Source: JBJKPP01 sp046706145 (lineage in GTDB: Bacteria; Bacteroidota; Ignavibacteria; Ignavibacteriales; Ignavibacteriaceae). From it: 5,239 nucleotides of DNA. This document shows, one piece after another, positions 1 through 5,239 of the stretch (position 1 is its first letter; every line of letters begins with the position of its first letter). The stretch lies in the NCBI GenBank assembly GCA_046706145.1, contig JBJKPP010000162.1:1-5239 (forward strand), given 5' to 3'. The notes below the pieces were generated by a model. The model saw only the letters and a list, made by a program, of their open reading frames with translations, had not been told where the DNA came from and searched no databases. The position numbers were made by a program, and so were the translations under genes.

Positions 1-1080
1 TTTTTTGGTTCTGATGATCCAACTTTGAATAGAACGATTAACCAAGGCGACATAAAAATAAATGTGAGAAATCTTGCAAGTAACAATTTTATGTTTGACC
101 TTAAATCCATAAATAATTTTACGGCTCTTCCGAATGAAGGATTCTCAGAAAATTTATACAAGTTTAAAGGTTTTGGAAAAGCTGAATTTGGCCGGTTCAG
201 TTTGGGATTGGATTTGACATATGAAAATCAATTCCTAACACTTTCAAGAACTGCAGATGCTGTTCTTCGAGATAACGGTTATAATAACTTCCTCAATTTA
301 AAACCATTTATGGGTCTGGAAATAAGCGATTTGTTGAATGTTAGATTCGGCGTGAATTATTCAAAGTCAGGTAATAGCAATTATTTTTCTCCTTTTGGAG
401 AAATTGCTTTTAATATGGGTGACGGACTTTCATTGCTTGGTGAATTTTCTCCGCATGGAGAATTCATAAGCAACGGTGAATTTTTGAGACAGAACCAATA
501 TTATAATCCTCCTAATTCATTAAATGTTTTTACAAAGAAAACGTTTGATATGAAAGGTATACTCAAATATGAGTACGGCGATTCTTTTGAGATTGACGGA
601 GGCATTACTTATTTTTCAGCATCAAATCTTCCTTACTTTACTGACGCTCCTGTATCCGGGAAATTCGATGTTCTAACCGTAGATGCTGATAGTTATATAT
701 GGTTTATTAAAACTTTGTTTCATATGGGTCGTTTTGGAATGCTTTATGGAAATGCGGAGCTTAACAGTACAAAACATGACGGAAACTTTCTTCCATACTA
801 TCCTGAGTTTAAGGTTTCGGCTACTTACGGTTATTACTTCAGCAGTGCAGTGAATGCCGAAATTAATCTTAAATATTTTGCAAAAAGCTACGCAGATTTA
901 AACAATACAATTTCTTTACCTGATTTTGTCGATCTGGGCTTTAAGTTTGACTATAGATTCTTAACGCAGTTACATTTTATTTTGGAATTATCTAATTTAA
1001 CTAATAATTCAAATTACCAATGGCGGGGTTATGAGGGATTACCTTTGAATATTAAAGGTGGTTTTCTCTTCAGATGGTAG
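1..1080 (+). CDS. Outer-membrane beta-barrel protein, C-terminal part (5' end outside window)
   Basis: The reading frame is open from base 1, so this is the last 359 residues of a longer protein. The TTG at 25 is internal and should not be taken as the start. The visible part is a run of alternating hydrophobic/polar strands rich in Gly, Tyr, Phe and Asn, with polar Asn/Ser/Asp-rich turns, as expected for a transmembrane beta-barrel. The end is diagnostic: NLTNNSNYQWRGYEG (332-346) followed by a last strand finishing in FLFRW, with a terminal aromatic residue used for BAM-dependent insertion. The NLTN...Y..W.GY pattern resembles the end of TonB-dependent receptors, but no plug domain or TonB box can be seen because the N-terminus is missing. 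It lies 30 bases upstream of the HU/SPOR gene and on the same strand as a TonB-ExbB-ExbD set, so it may be a client of that motor. Barrel identity is strong; receptor status and ligand are unknown. Confidence 0.8.
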   Translation, partial: FFGSDDPTLNRTINQGDIKINVRNLASNNFMFDLKSINNFTALPNEGFSENLYKFKGFGKAEFGRFSLGLDLTYENQFLTLSRTADAVLRDNGYNNFLNLKPFMGLEISDLLNVRFGVNYSKSGNSNYFSPFGEIAFNMGDGLSLLGEFSPHGEFISNGEFLRQNQYYNPPNSLNVFTKKTFDMKGILKYEYGDSFEIDGGITYFSASNLPYFTDAPVSGKFDVLTVDADSYIWFIKTLFHMGRFGMLYGNAELNSTKHDGNFLPYYPEFKVSATYGYYFSSAVNAEINLKYFAKSYADLNNTISLPDFVDLGFKFDYRFLTQLHFILELSNLTNNSNYQWRGYEGLPLNIKGGFLFRW

Positions 1081-1110
1081 AAATATTTCATAACAATTTA
1101 TAAGATTGAA

Positions 1111-3000
1111 ATGAATAGAAACGAACTTATTAAAAGAATTTCCAAAGAAGCGGGGGTGGCTGAATCGGATTCGGGAAGGTTTTTTGAAGATATTGCGATT
1201 AAGTCATCCGGTTTGTTAGATTCAAATCAAGTTCTGGAATTACCCGACCTTGGCTATATTAAAGTTGAGGGTAAAGAGGAAAAACACATCATATTTTCTA
1301 CAGCCGGCGATTTCAACTCTGAGAATGCCATTGACTTTTATCTTTCTACGGAACCTTATAAAGGTTCCTCCATTGATGATGTCTTCTCACTCAGTGTTGA
1401 CACATTAGATATTCCTGTGAGTGAAGAATTGAAGGAAGATTTTTCACATCCTGCAACAGGTGAGGCGCTTGACGATTTAATCAATGACAGAGCCGATATT
1501 TTTGTAAAAAATTCCAGGATTGTTCCAGAAGAAAGCCTCCTTAAGACTGAGGCAAGTTACGGCACAGAAGGAGAACATTTCCAGGTGAGTAATGAAACTG
1601 AACAGGAAGTTGGTTTAGTAGAAGAAGAACCAGTTGAGGAAGATTTAGATGTAGAAAGTAAATTTGAGAAAGTGGAACCGGAATCCTCAAAAATTTCTGA
1701 AATAGATAGAGCAGAAGAAGAGGATAAACAAGAAACTAAAAGTGAGACCGAACCTTACAAAATAGAAGAATTCGAAATTATTGATACTAGCGATACTACC
1801 AGCAGTGAGGTAGAAGACGAAGTTTTTAAAATTGATCATTTAGATAAATTTGGGGTCCACGAGGAAGAAACCAAGGAAGAGGAAACTAAAGAAGAAGTTA
1901 AGGATTCTGAGGTGTTCAAACCAATAGAATCTACCGAAGATCTTACAGCAGATGATTTAAATACTTTTAAGGATCAGGAAGAAGATACCGAAGTTGAAGA
2001 AGTTGAGCGAAAAGAAAAAGAAACTGAAACTGAGCCTGAGACTGAGGTTGAGTCAAAGGAAGAGCAAAAGAAGGAAGAATCAACTGAACATGGATTTCAA
2101 ATAGTCAATCCTATTCTACCTGAAGTTATTGGTGGTAAGTTTGTACCGAAAAAACCATCTGAACTTTTCCAAATTTACAAGACTGGGGAAGAAATATTAA
2201 ATTTTGATGATAAAGGATTTACCGAAGTCACACCTCCTAAAAAAGTAGTCTCAGATACCCCACATCTAGAGCACCCTGGCGGAGAAGAAACTATAGACAA
2301 CAGCAAGATTGATAAATACAATCAAATAAAATCAAGTATGTCCGCTAAGAAATCCAGCGGAGGCAGGGGCAAGATTATTATTCTGATTATTGCACTGCTA
2401 ATAATTGCAGGAGGAATTTTAATTTATCTTAATAATATGCGCAATACTCAGCAAAGTGAGAGCGAACCAACTGTACAAAATGTAACGAGCCCGTTTGTCC
2501 CATCTCATCCAAAAATTATTAAAAGAAATTTCGATATACCTGTGAACTATCCATACAGTCTAAATGAGAGCAGCATTGGTTTTGAACCATTAGACCTTGG
2601 AACGTTGTCAAATAATAGCAAGGCGGCAACGGTTCCCGTAATTCCAAAAGCTAAAGTGGACACTTCAAAGAAGACGACAGTTGCTCAGGCGAGTCCGAAA
2701 AAAGAAGAAAGTCCCGTTAATAAAACAGTTGAAGATTGGGAAAATGCCAAACCTATTCCCGCAGACGACTTCAGGCAAGTAGATAATTACATTTATACAA
2801 ACGGGAAAACTTATTTTATACAAGTTGCATCATGGAAAGTTTTAGATAGGGCGCTTGAACATAACAGCAAGCTCCAAAAGAAAGGCTATGATTCTTCTAT
2901 TCAGAAATTAATATCTCCTAGCGGATACATCTATTACATAGTAAAAATTGGAAACTTCAATTCGCTTAAAGAAGCACAGCAATATTTGAAGTCTCACTAA
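1111..3000 (+). CDS. HU-like domain / acidic linker / transmembrane / SPOR-domain protein
   Basis: This 629-residue single-pass membrane protein has four parts. Residues 1-~80 resemble HU/IHF: MNRNELIKRISKEAGV, then a helix, then LELPDLGYIKVEG, matching the HU pattern of helix pair plus ELPxxGxxxV strand. Residues ~162-326 are a Glu-rich, low-complexity linker with short ETKEE and ETEPE-type repeats. Residues ~328-378 are a less acidic, hydrophobic/Pro-containing island. A hydrophobic helix spans ~421-441, preceded by Lys/Arg (KK, RGK), which predicts the N-terminal part in the cytoplasm and the rest in the periplasm. Residues ~566-629 are a SPOR domain (YFIQVASW..., then YYIVKIGNFNSLKEAQQYL), a fold that binds denuded septal peptidoglycan. 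There is no signal peptide. The architecture matches the HU-CCDC81/SPOR family of Bacteroidota, though I see only one HU unit. The start is set by the HU-typical MNR-ELI opening; no good Shine-Dalgarno precedes it. The gene sits 34 bases before exbB. A link between nucleoid and division-site peptidoglycan is inferred. Confidence 0.85.
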   Translation: MNRNELIKRISKEAGVAESDSGRFFEDIAIKSSGLLDSNQVLELPDLGYIKVEGKEEKHIIFSTAGDFNSENAIDFYLSTEPYKGSSIDDVFSLSVDTLDIPVSEELKEDFSHPATGEALDDLINDRADIFVKNSRIVPEESLLKTEASYGTEGEHFQVSNETEQEVGLVEEEPVEEDLDVESKFEKVEPESSKISEIDRAEEEDKQETKSETEPYKIEEFEIIDTSDTTSSEVEDEVFKIDHLDKFGVHEEETKEEETKEEVKDSEVFKPIESTEDLTADDLNTFKDQEEDTEVEEVERKEKETETEPETEVESKEEQKKEESTEHGFQIVNPILPEVIGGKFVPKKPSELFQIYKTGEEILNFDDKGFTEVTPPKKVVSDTPHLEHPGGEETIDNSKIDKYNQIKSSMSAKKSSGGRGKIIILIIALLIIAGGILIYLNNMRNTQQSESEPTVQNVTSPFVPSHPKIIKRNFDIPVNYPYSLNESSIGFEPLDLGTLSNNSKAATVPVIPKAKVDTSKKTTVAQASPKKEESPVNKTVEDWENAKPIPADDFRQVDNYIYTNGKTYFIQVASWKVLDRALEHNSKLQKKGYDSSIQKLISPSGYIYYIVKIGNFNSLKEAQQYLKSH

Positions 3001-3022
3001 AAATAAAAAATTATAAAAATGA

Positions 3023-3030
3023 AGAGGAAA
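3023..3030 (+). promoter_or_regulatory. Ribosome binding site of exbB
   Basis: AGAGGAAA ends four bases before the ATG at 3035, leaving six bases between GGA and the start codon. It supports this start over the in-frame ATG at residue 6. The same eight-base sequence precedes exbD. Confidence 0.75.
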
Positions 3031-3034
3031 TGAT

Positions 3035-3691
3035 ATGAACCTATTCTCAATGTACCTAAAAGGCGGCGTAATTATGTGGCCTATTCTGTTATGTTCAGTC
3101 TTAGGCCTAATGGTTGTAATCGATAGATTTATGATTCTTCGTAAAGCGAAAATTAATATCCCTGCTTTTATGGTAAGAATTAGGGGATATATCAAAAAAA
3201 AGGATATTTCGGGAGCAATCAGCTATTGCATGGAGGAGAATTCTCCTGTTTCAAATATTGTTAGAAAAGGATTAAAAAAATACCGGCTGGGTCATGAAAG
3301 AGTAAAAGAATCGATTGAAAATGCAGGCAGGCAGGAGGTAAGTAAATTGGAAAGAGGATTACCAATTCTTGCTTCTGTTGCTGGTATAGCCCCTCTTCTT
3401 GGATTTTTAGGAACGGTTACCGGAATGATCTCAACTTTTATTACAATACAAAATTTACAGGGCGCTGCTAATCCGAGTGATCTTGCAGGAGGTATTTGGG
3501 AAGCATTAATAACGACTGCCTTTGGTTTGATTGTCGGTATTCCTGCGTTGGCATTATACAATTATTTTCAGAATGCCATCAAAAAATTAGTTGGTGACAT
3601 GGAAACTGTGGCAAATGATGTAGTTGATATTGTACAGGATACAACAACTGATGCATCAGAGTATGAAGAAGAAATCGAAATAGATATTTAA
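3035..3691 (+). CDS. exbB: MotA/TolQ/ExbB-family proton channel subunit
   Basis: This 218-residue inner-membrane protein is the channel subunit of a proton-motive-force motor that works with an ExbD/TolR partner and a TonB/TolA transducer. Three membrane helices are visible: ~12-32, ~108-134 and ~155-178, with a charged cytoplasmic region between the first two. Signature motifs are intact: APLLGFLGTVTGM (119-131) in helix 2 and WEALITTAFGLIVGIPAL (155-172) in helix 3. By alignment from memory with E. coli ExbB, Glu156, Thr127 and Thr161 correspond to the channel residues Glu176, Thr148 and Thr181. The length is that of the short ExbB/TolQ form with no N-terminal extension. The C-terminus is acidic (EYEEEIEIDI). 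The downstream exbD begins 10 bases later, with its ribosome binding site overlapping this stop codon. Sequence alone does not separate ExbB from TolQ; the TonB-type gene downstream and the absence of tolB/pal favour ExbB. Confidence 0.93.
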   Translation: MNLFSMYLKGGVIMWPILLCSVLGLMVVIDRFMILRKAKINIPAFMVRIRGYIKKKDISGAISYCMEENSPVSNIVRKGLKKYRLGHERVKESIENAGRQEVSKLERGLPILASVAGIAPLLGFLGTVTGMISTFITIQNLQGAANPSDLAGGIWEALITTAFGLIVGIPALALYNYFQNAIKKLVGDMETVANDVVDIVQDTTTDASEYEEEIEIDI

Positions 3692-3698
3692 GAGGAAA
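3691..3698 (+). promoter_or_regulatory. Ribosome binding site of exbD
   Basis: AGAGGAAA begins on the last base of the exbB stop codon and leaves five bases between GGA and the ATG at 3702. The arrangement suggests that ribosomes finishing exbB are well placed to start exbD. Confidence 0.75.
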
Positions 3699-3701
3699 CA
3701 A

Positions 3702-4115
3702 ATGAAATTTGAATTAAAAAGTGAGCCATTATCGATTTTCAGCTATTCTTCGTTAACCGATATAGTTATGCTCCTGTTAATATTTTTCCTGCTGACTTCA
3801 GCTTTTATCATACAAACGGGAGTAAAAGTTAAACTTCCTTCTTCAAAAATGAATGAACAAGCCACACATTCAAGTCTCATTGTAACACTTACAGCGGGAG
3901 GTGCAGTTTACCTTGGGAATGACGAAGTGGCTTTAGAACAACTAGGAGCCAAGTTTAACCAGATCAGAAGTTCTGCAACACAGAATGAAAATAATTTAGT
4001 AATTCGCGCAGATAAATCAGTTTCTGTTGATCTTTTGATTAAGGTTATTGATGCGGCGAAAGGTGCCGGGGTAGAAAAGTTTACTATTGAAACTCAAAAG
4101 GAAAGAGTTCAGTAA
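3702..4115 (+). CDS. exbD: ExbD/TolR-family biopolymer transport protein
   Basis: This 137-residue protein is anchored in the inner membrane by one helix and pairs with ExbB to convert proton flow into movement of TonB. It has a short cytoplasmic N-terminus, then SLTDIVMLLLIFFLLTS (17-33), in which Asp20 matches the essential membrane aspartate (Asp25 of E. coli ExbD). The periplasmic domain follows: VKVKLPSS (41-48), a central beta region, then VIRADKSV (100-107), a helix and GAGVEKFTIET (121-131), the usual ExbD/TolR ending. The length is close to the E. coli proteins (about 140 residues). The residues just before Asp20 are FSYSS in place of the common N-x-T-P motif, a mild departure. It is the third gene of the apparent HU/SPOR-exbB-exbD-tonB operon. 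TolR is the alternative name; family membership is secure. Confidence 0.93.
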   Translation: MKFELKSEPLSIFSYSSLTDIVMLLLIFFLLTSAFIIQTGVKVKLPSSKMNEQATHSSLIVTLTAGGAVYLGNDEVALEQLGAKFNQIRSSATQNENNLVIRADKSVSVDLLIKVIDAAKGAGVEKFTIETQKERVQ

Positions 4116-4122
4116 AAGAACT

Positions 4123-4824
4123 ATGACTTATAATAATATTAGACATAATTCATTTTATATTTCTGTTCTTGTTCATGTAATTATTTTTGTACTGTTGTAT
4201 TTTTACACCTTCAATATTTATTATTCACCAACCCCTCCAGTCGAAGTTTCTTTCGGAACATTTGGAGAAACCGGTTCAGCGGGTGCAAAAGGTACACAAA
4301 TAGTCAGTAATCTGGAAGAAGCTGCTAAGCCTGTTAAACAAAATAGAACTGAAAAAAAAGCTCAGGAAGTTAAGAAAGTTGATCTGCCTAAGGCTGAAAA
4401 TACATCTGAAGATAATATTGTTACTCCCGCCGATAAAAATAAAAAGGTTTCTAAAGCTGAGGAAACAAAATCCGATGTAACGGAAAATTCGAATGTTACT
4501 TCCGAAGGGCAGGGAAATAAATCCGAAGGAAAGGGAAGTTTTGGTTTTGATATAGATTGGGGCGGAAGAGGGAAAAGACAAATTTATAATTGGAGTGTAC
4601 CTTCTTATCCTAAGGGCATACAAAAACAAATCGATATTCGATTAAAATTTACCATTATGCCTGATGGGACAGTTGGGTCAGTACTTCCTTTAACAAAAGC
4701 TGATGCTACATTAGAAAATCTGGCAATAACATATCTAAGGCAATGGAGATTTGAGCCGTTGTCACCTAATCAGCCTCAAACTCAGCAAACTGCCGTTATT
4801 GTATTTCCTTTTCGCCTTCAGTAG
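4123..4824 (+). CDS. tonB: TonB-family energy transducer
   Basis: This 233-residue protein would carry energy from the ExbB-ExbD motor across the periplasm to an outer-membrane partner. The N-terminal helix (~10-31) contains ISVLVHVIIF, whose Ser14-xxx-His18 matches the SxxxH motif that TonB and TolA need to engage the motor. Residues ~32-150 form a Lys/Glu/Ser-rich periplasmic spacer that is poor in proline beyond TPPVEV. Residues ~153-233 are a TonB_C domain: SYPKG (161-165), LKFTIMPDGTVGSV (174-187) and LRQWRFEPL (205-213), with a final strand FPFRL. I chose the ATG at 4123, seven bases after the exbD stop. The frame is open to a TTG at 4087 inside exbD, but that would add a basic extension unlike TonB. 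The site at 4123 has only a weak ribosome binding sequence, so coupling to exbD is likely. The 3' end overlaps a convergent gene by 29 bases. TolA-like function is possible. Confidence 0.9.
   Translation: MTYNNIRHNSFYISVLVHVIIFVLLYFYTFNIYYSPTPPVEVSFGTFGETGSAGAKGTQIVSNLEEAAKPVKQNRTEKKAQEVKKVDLPKAENTSEDNIVTPADKNKKVSKAEETKSDVTENSNVTSEGQGNKSEGKGSFGFDIDWGGRGKRQIYNWSVPSYPKGIQKQIDIRLKFTIMPDGTVGSVLPLTKADATLENLAITYLRQWRFEPLSPNQPQTQQTAVIVFPFRLQ
4796..4824. other. Convergent coding overlap between tonB and the 99-residue gene
   Basis: The last 29 bases of the TonB-type gene (stop TAG at 4822-4824) and of the minus-strand 99-residue gene (stop TAA, complement of 4796-4798) are shared in opposite directions. 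On one strand they encode the last TonB_C strand, on the other the charged tail of the small membrane protein. There is no intergenic space and no GC-rich hairpin with a T-run here, so transcripts from both sides probably run into each other. Confidence 0.8.
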
Positions 4825-5095
4825 GTTTCTCAGAATAGTAGAATCTGTAGAAGAAATATTCACAGACTGTTAGAATACTTAAACTTATCGCGTCCCTGTC
4901 AAAATAATATCCCAAACCATTTTGTTCTATAAGAGGTTTCGTAATCGCAGTTACGATTGTCCAGCCTACCGTAAAAAGAATTGCGATAAGGCCAATATTT
5001 AGAAAAGCGGCGGAAAGGTTTTCATCCTGCCATTTTTTAGTGAAGATTATCAGGGCAAAAATTATGTGTCCGAAAAATATAATAGCTGTGATCAT
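4796..5095 (-). CDS. Small three-helix membrane protein of unknown function
   Basis: I do not recognise this 99-residue protein. It has three hydrophobic segments: ~1-18 (starting MITAIIFFGHIIF), ~31-52 (centred on IGLIAILFTVGW) and ~69-87. They are separated by a charged loop (TKKWQDENLS) and a loop containing NGLGYYFDRD (59-68). The tail is hydrophilic and charged (SEKPTEGEKEIQ). Glu79 lies inside the third segment, and the Gly/Tyr/Phe-rich FDRD loop looks like the part most likely to be conserved. The start ATG overlaps the stop of the upstream 47-residue gene in an ATGA arrangement, with no Shine-Dalgarno of its own, so translation is probably coupled. Even hydrophobic spacing, the coupled start and a start-to-stop frame filling the space up to tonB argue that it is real. 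No function is assigned; the context gives only a probable two-gene (or longer) minus-strand operon entering from the right. Confidence 0.75.
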   Translation of the reverse strand: MITAIIFFGHIIFALIIFTKKWQDENLSAAFLNIGLIAILFTVGWTIVTAITKPLIEQNGLGYYFDRDAISLSILTVCEYFFYRFYYSEKPTEGEKEIQ

Positions 5096-5235
5096 TTTTT
5101 AGATCGTCTATAAATCAAAATTCTGCCAAAAATTCCACCTATCATTCCAAAAATAACAAAGGTTATTGAATTACTAAATAGTATAATGGCAGTATAATAA
5201 ATTGAAAAGCCGTTTACTTTTATTTGGTCGGCCAT
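5092..5235 (-). CDS. 47-residue single-helix membrane protein of unknown function
   Basis: The minus strand encodes MADQIKVNGFSIYYTAIILF, then a hydrophobic, glycine-rich stretch (VIFGMIGGIFGRIL, 27-40) and a basic tail (YRRSKK). It reads as one long or two closely packed membrane segments (~11-41), with the basic tail predicted to be cytoplasmic. Its TGA stop overlaps the ATG of the 99-residue gene (ATGA at 5095-5092), a strong sign of coupled translation and of a real gene despite its size. I chose the ATG at 5235-5233. The frame stays open for the one further codon before the window edge, so a longer N-terminus cannot be excluded, and the ribosome binding site would lie outside the window. 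I do not recognise the family. The GxxGGxxG spacing (30-37) suggests helix packing, perhaps with the 99-residue partner; that is inference. Confidence 0.6.
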   Translation of the reverse strand: MADQIKVNGFSIYYTAIILFSNSITFVIFGMIGGIFGRILIYRRSKK

Positions 5236-5239
5236 TTTA

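Noticed and set aside
25..27. TTG as a start codon for the first gene
   Set aside because: The frame is open upstream to base 1 and the residues before it fit the barrel pattern, so the gene is simply cut by the window edge.
1081..1110. Promoter in the gap before the HU/SPOR gene (TATAA-like bases)
   Set aside because: The gap is 30 bases of AT-rich sequence in which such matches are expected by chance; there is no convincing paired -35/-10 or Bacteroidota-type promoter.
2908..3195. Minus-strand open frame across the end of the HU/SPOR gene and start of exbB
   Set aside because: It lies antisense to two well-supported genes and shows no domain or coherent protein pattern.
3292..3561. Minus-strand open frame inside exbB
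   Set aside because: It is antisense to the conserved exbB helices; its Pro/Ala/Ile-rich makeup is what the reverse of that coding sequence would give.
4087..4122. Extended tonB start at TTG 4087
   Set aside because: It would overlap exbD by 29 bases and add a basic 12-residue leader; the ATG at 4123 gives a normal TonB N-terminus just after the exbD stop.
4276..4629. Minus-strand open frame inside tonB
   Set aside because: It is antisense to the Lys/Glu-rich spacer, and its Phe/Leu/Ser-rich makeup is the expected reverse of AAA/GAA codons.
3035..4824. A full tolQ-tolR-tolA-tolB-pal locus
   Set aside because: No beta-propeller TolB or OmpA-like Pal gene follows; the next genes are on the opposite strand and unrelated.
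4845..4872. Possible hairpin (TCTGT...ACAGA) just beyond tonB as a terminator
   Set aside because: The stem is only about five base pairs, AT-rich, with a 13-base loop and no following T-run; it lies inside the 99-residue gene.

Overview
The window is AT-rich and almost entirely coding. It looks like chromosome from a Gram-negative bacterium of the Bacteroidota/Ignavibacteria/Chlorobi side of the tree. Three things suggest this: an outer-membrane beta-barrel ending in a terminal aromatic residue, an HU-like/SPOR membrane protein of a kind typical of that group, and an ExbB-ExbD-TonB set whose TonB has the family's lineage-style C-terminal domain. Clear Shine-Dalgarno sequences before exbB and exbD fit Ignavibacteria or Chlorobi somewhat better than typical Flavobacteriia, but this is a lean and not an identification.

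Layout. Positions 1-1080 (+) hold the C-terminal 359 residues of an outer-membrane beta-barrel protein that enters from the left edge. Thirty bases later, 1111-3000 (+) encodes a 629-residue protein made of an N-terminal HU-like domain, a long Glu-rich linker, one membrane helix and a C-terminal SPOR domain. It is followed by a tightly packed set: exbB-type (3035-3691), exbD-type (3702-4115) and tonB-type (4123-4824). Gaps are 34, 10 and 7 bases, so these four genes (and probably the barrel gene) form one operon. On the opposite strand are two small, unrecognised membrane proteins: 47 residues (5092-5235) and 99 residues (4796-5095). They are joined by an ATGA stop/start overlap, and the second converges on tonB with a 29-base tail-to-tail overlap.

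How the genes may work together. ExbB and ExbD form the proton-driven motor in the inner membrane, and the TonB-type protein carries the energy across the periplasm to an outer-membrane partner, possibly the barrel encoded upstream. The HU/SPOR protein would sit in the same membrane with a DNA-binding-like fold in the cytoplasm and a peptidoglycan-binding SPOR domain in the periplasm. Its place directly ahead of the motor genes raises the idea of a Tol-like role at the division site, but no tolB or pal gene is visible and this is inference. I see no RNA genes, mobile elements, CRISPR arrays or convincing terminators. No stretch longer than 34 bases lacks a gene within the window. I found no system that I can call clearly new. 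The most notable items are the HU/SPOR-motor linkage, the apparently armless HU domain, and the coupled pair of small membrane proteins.
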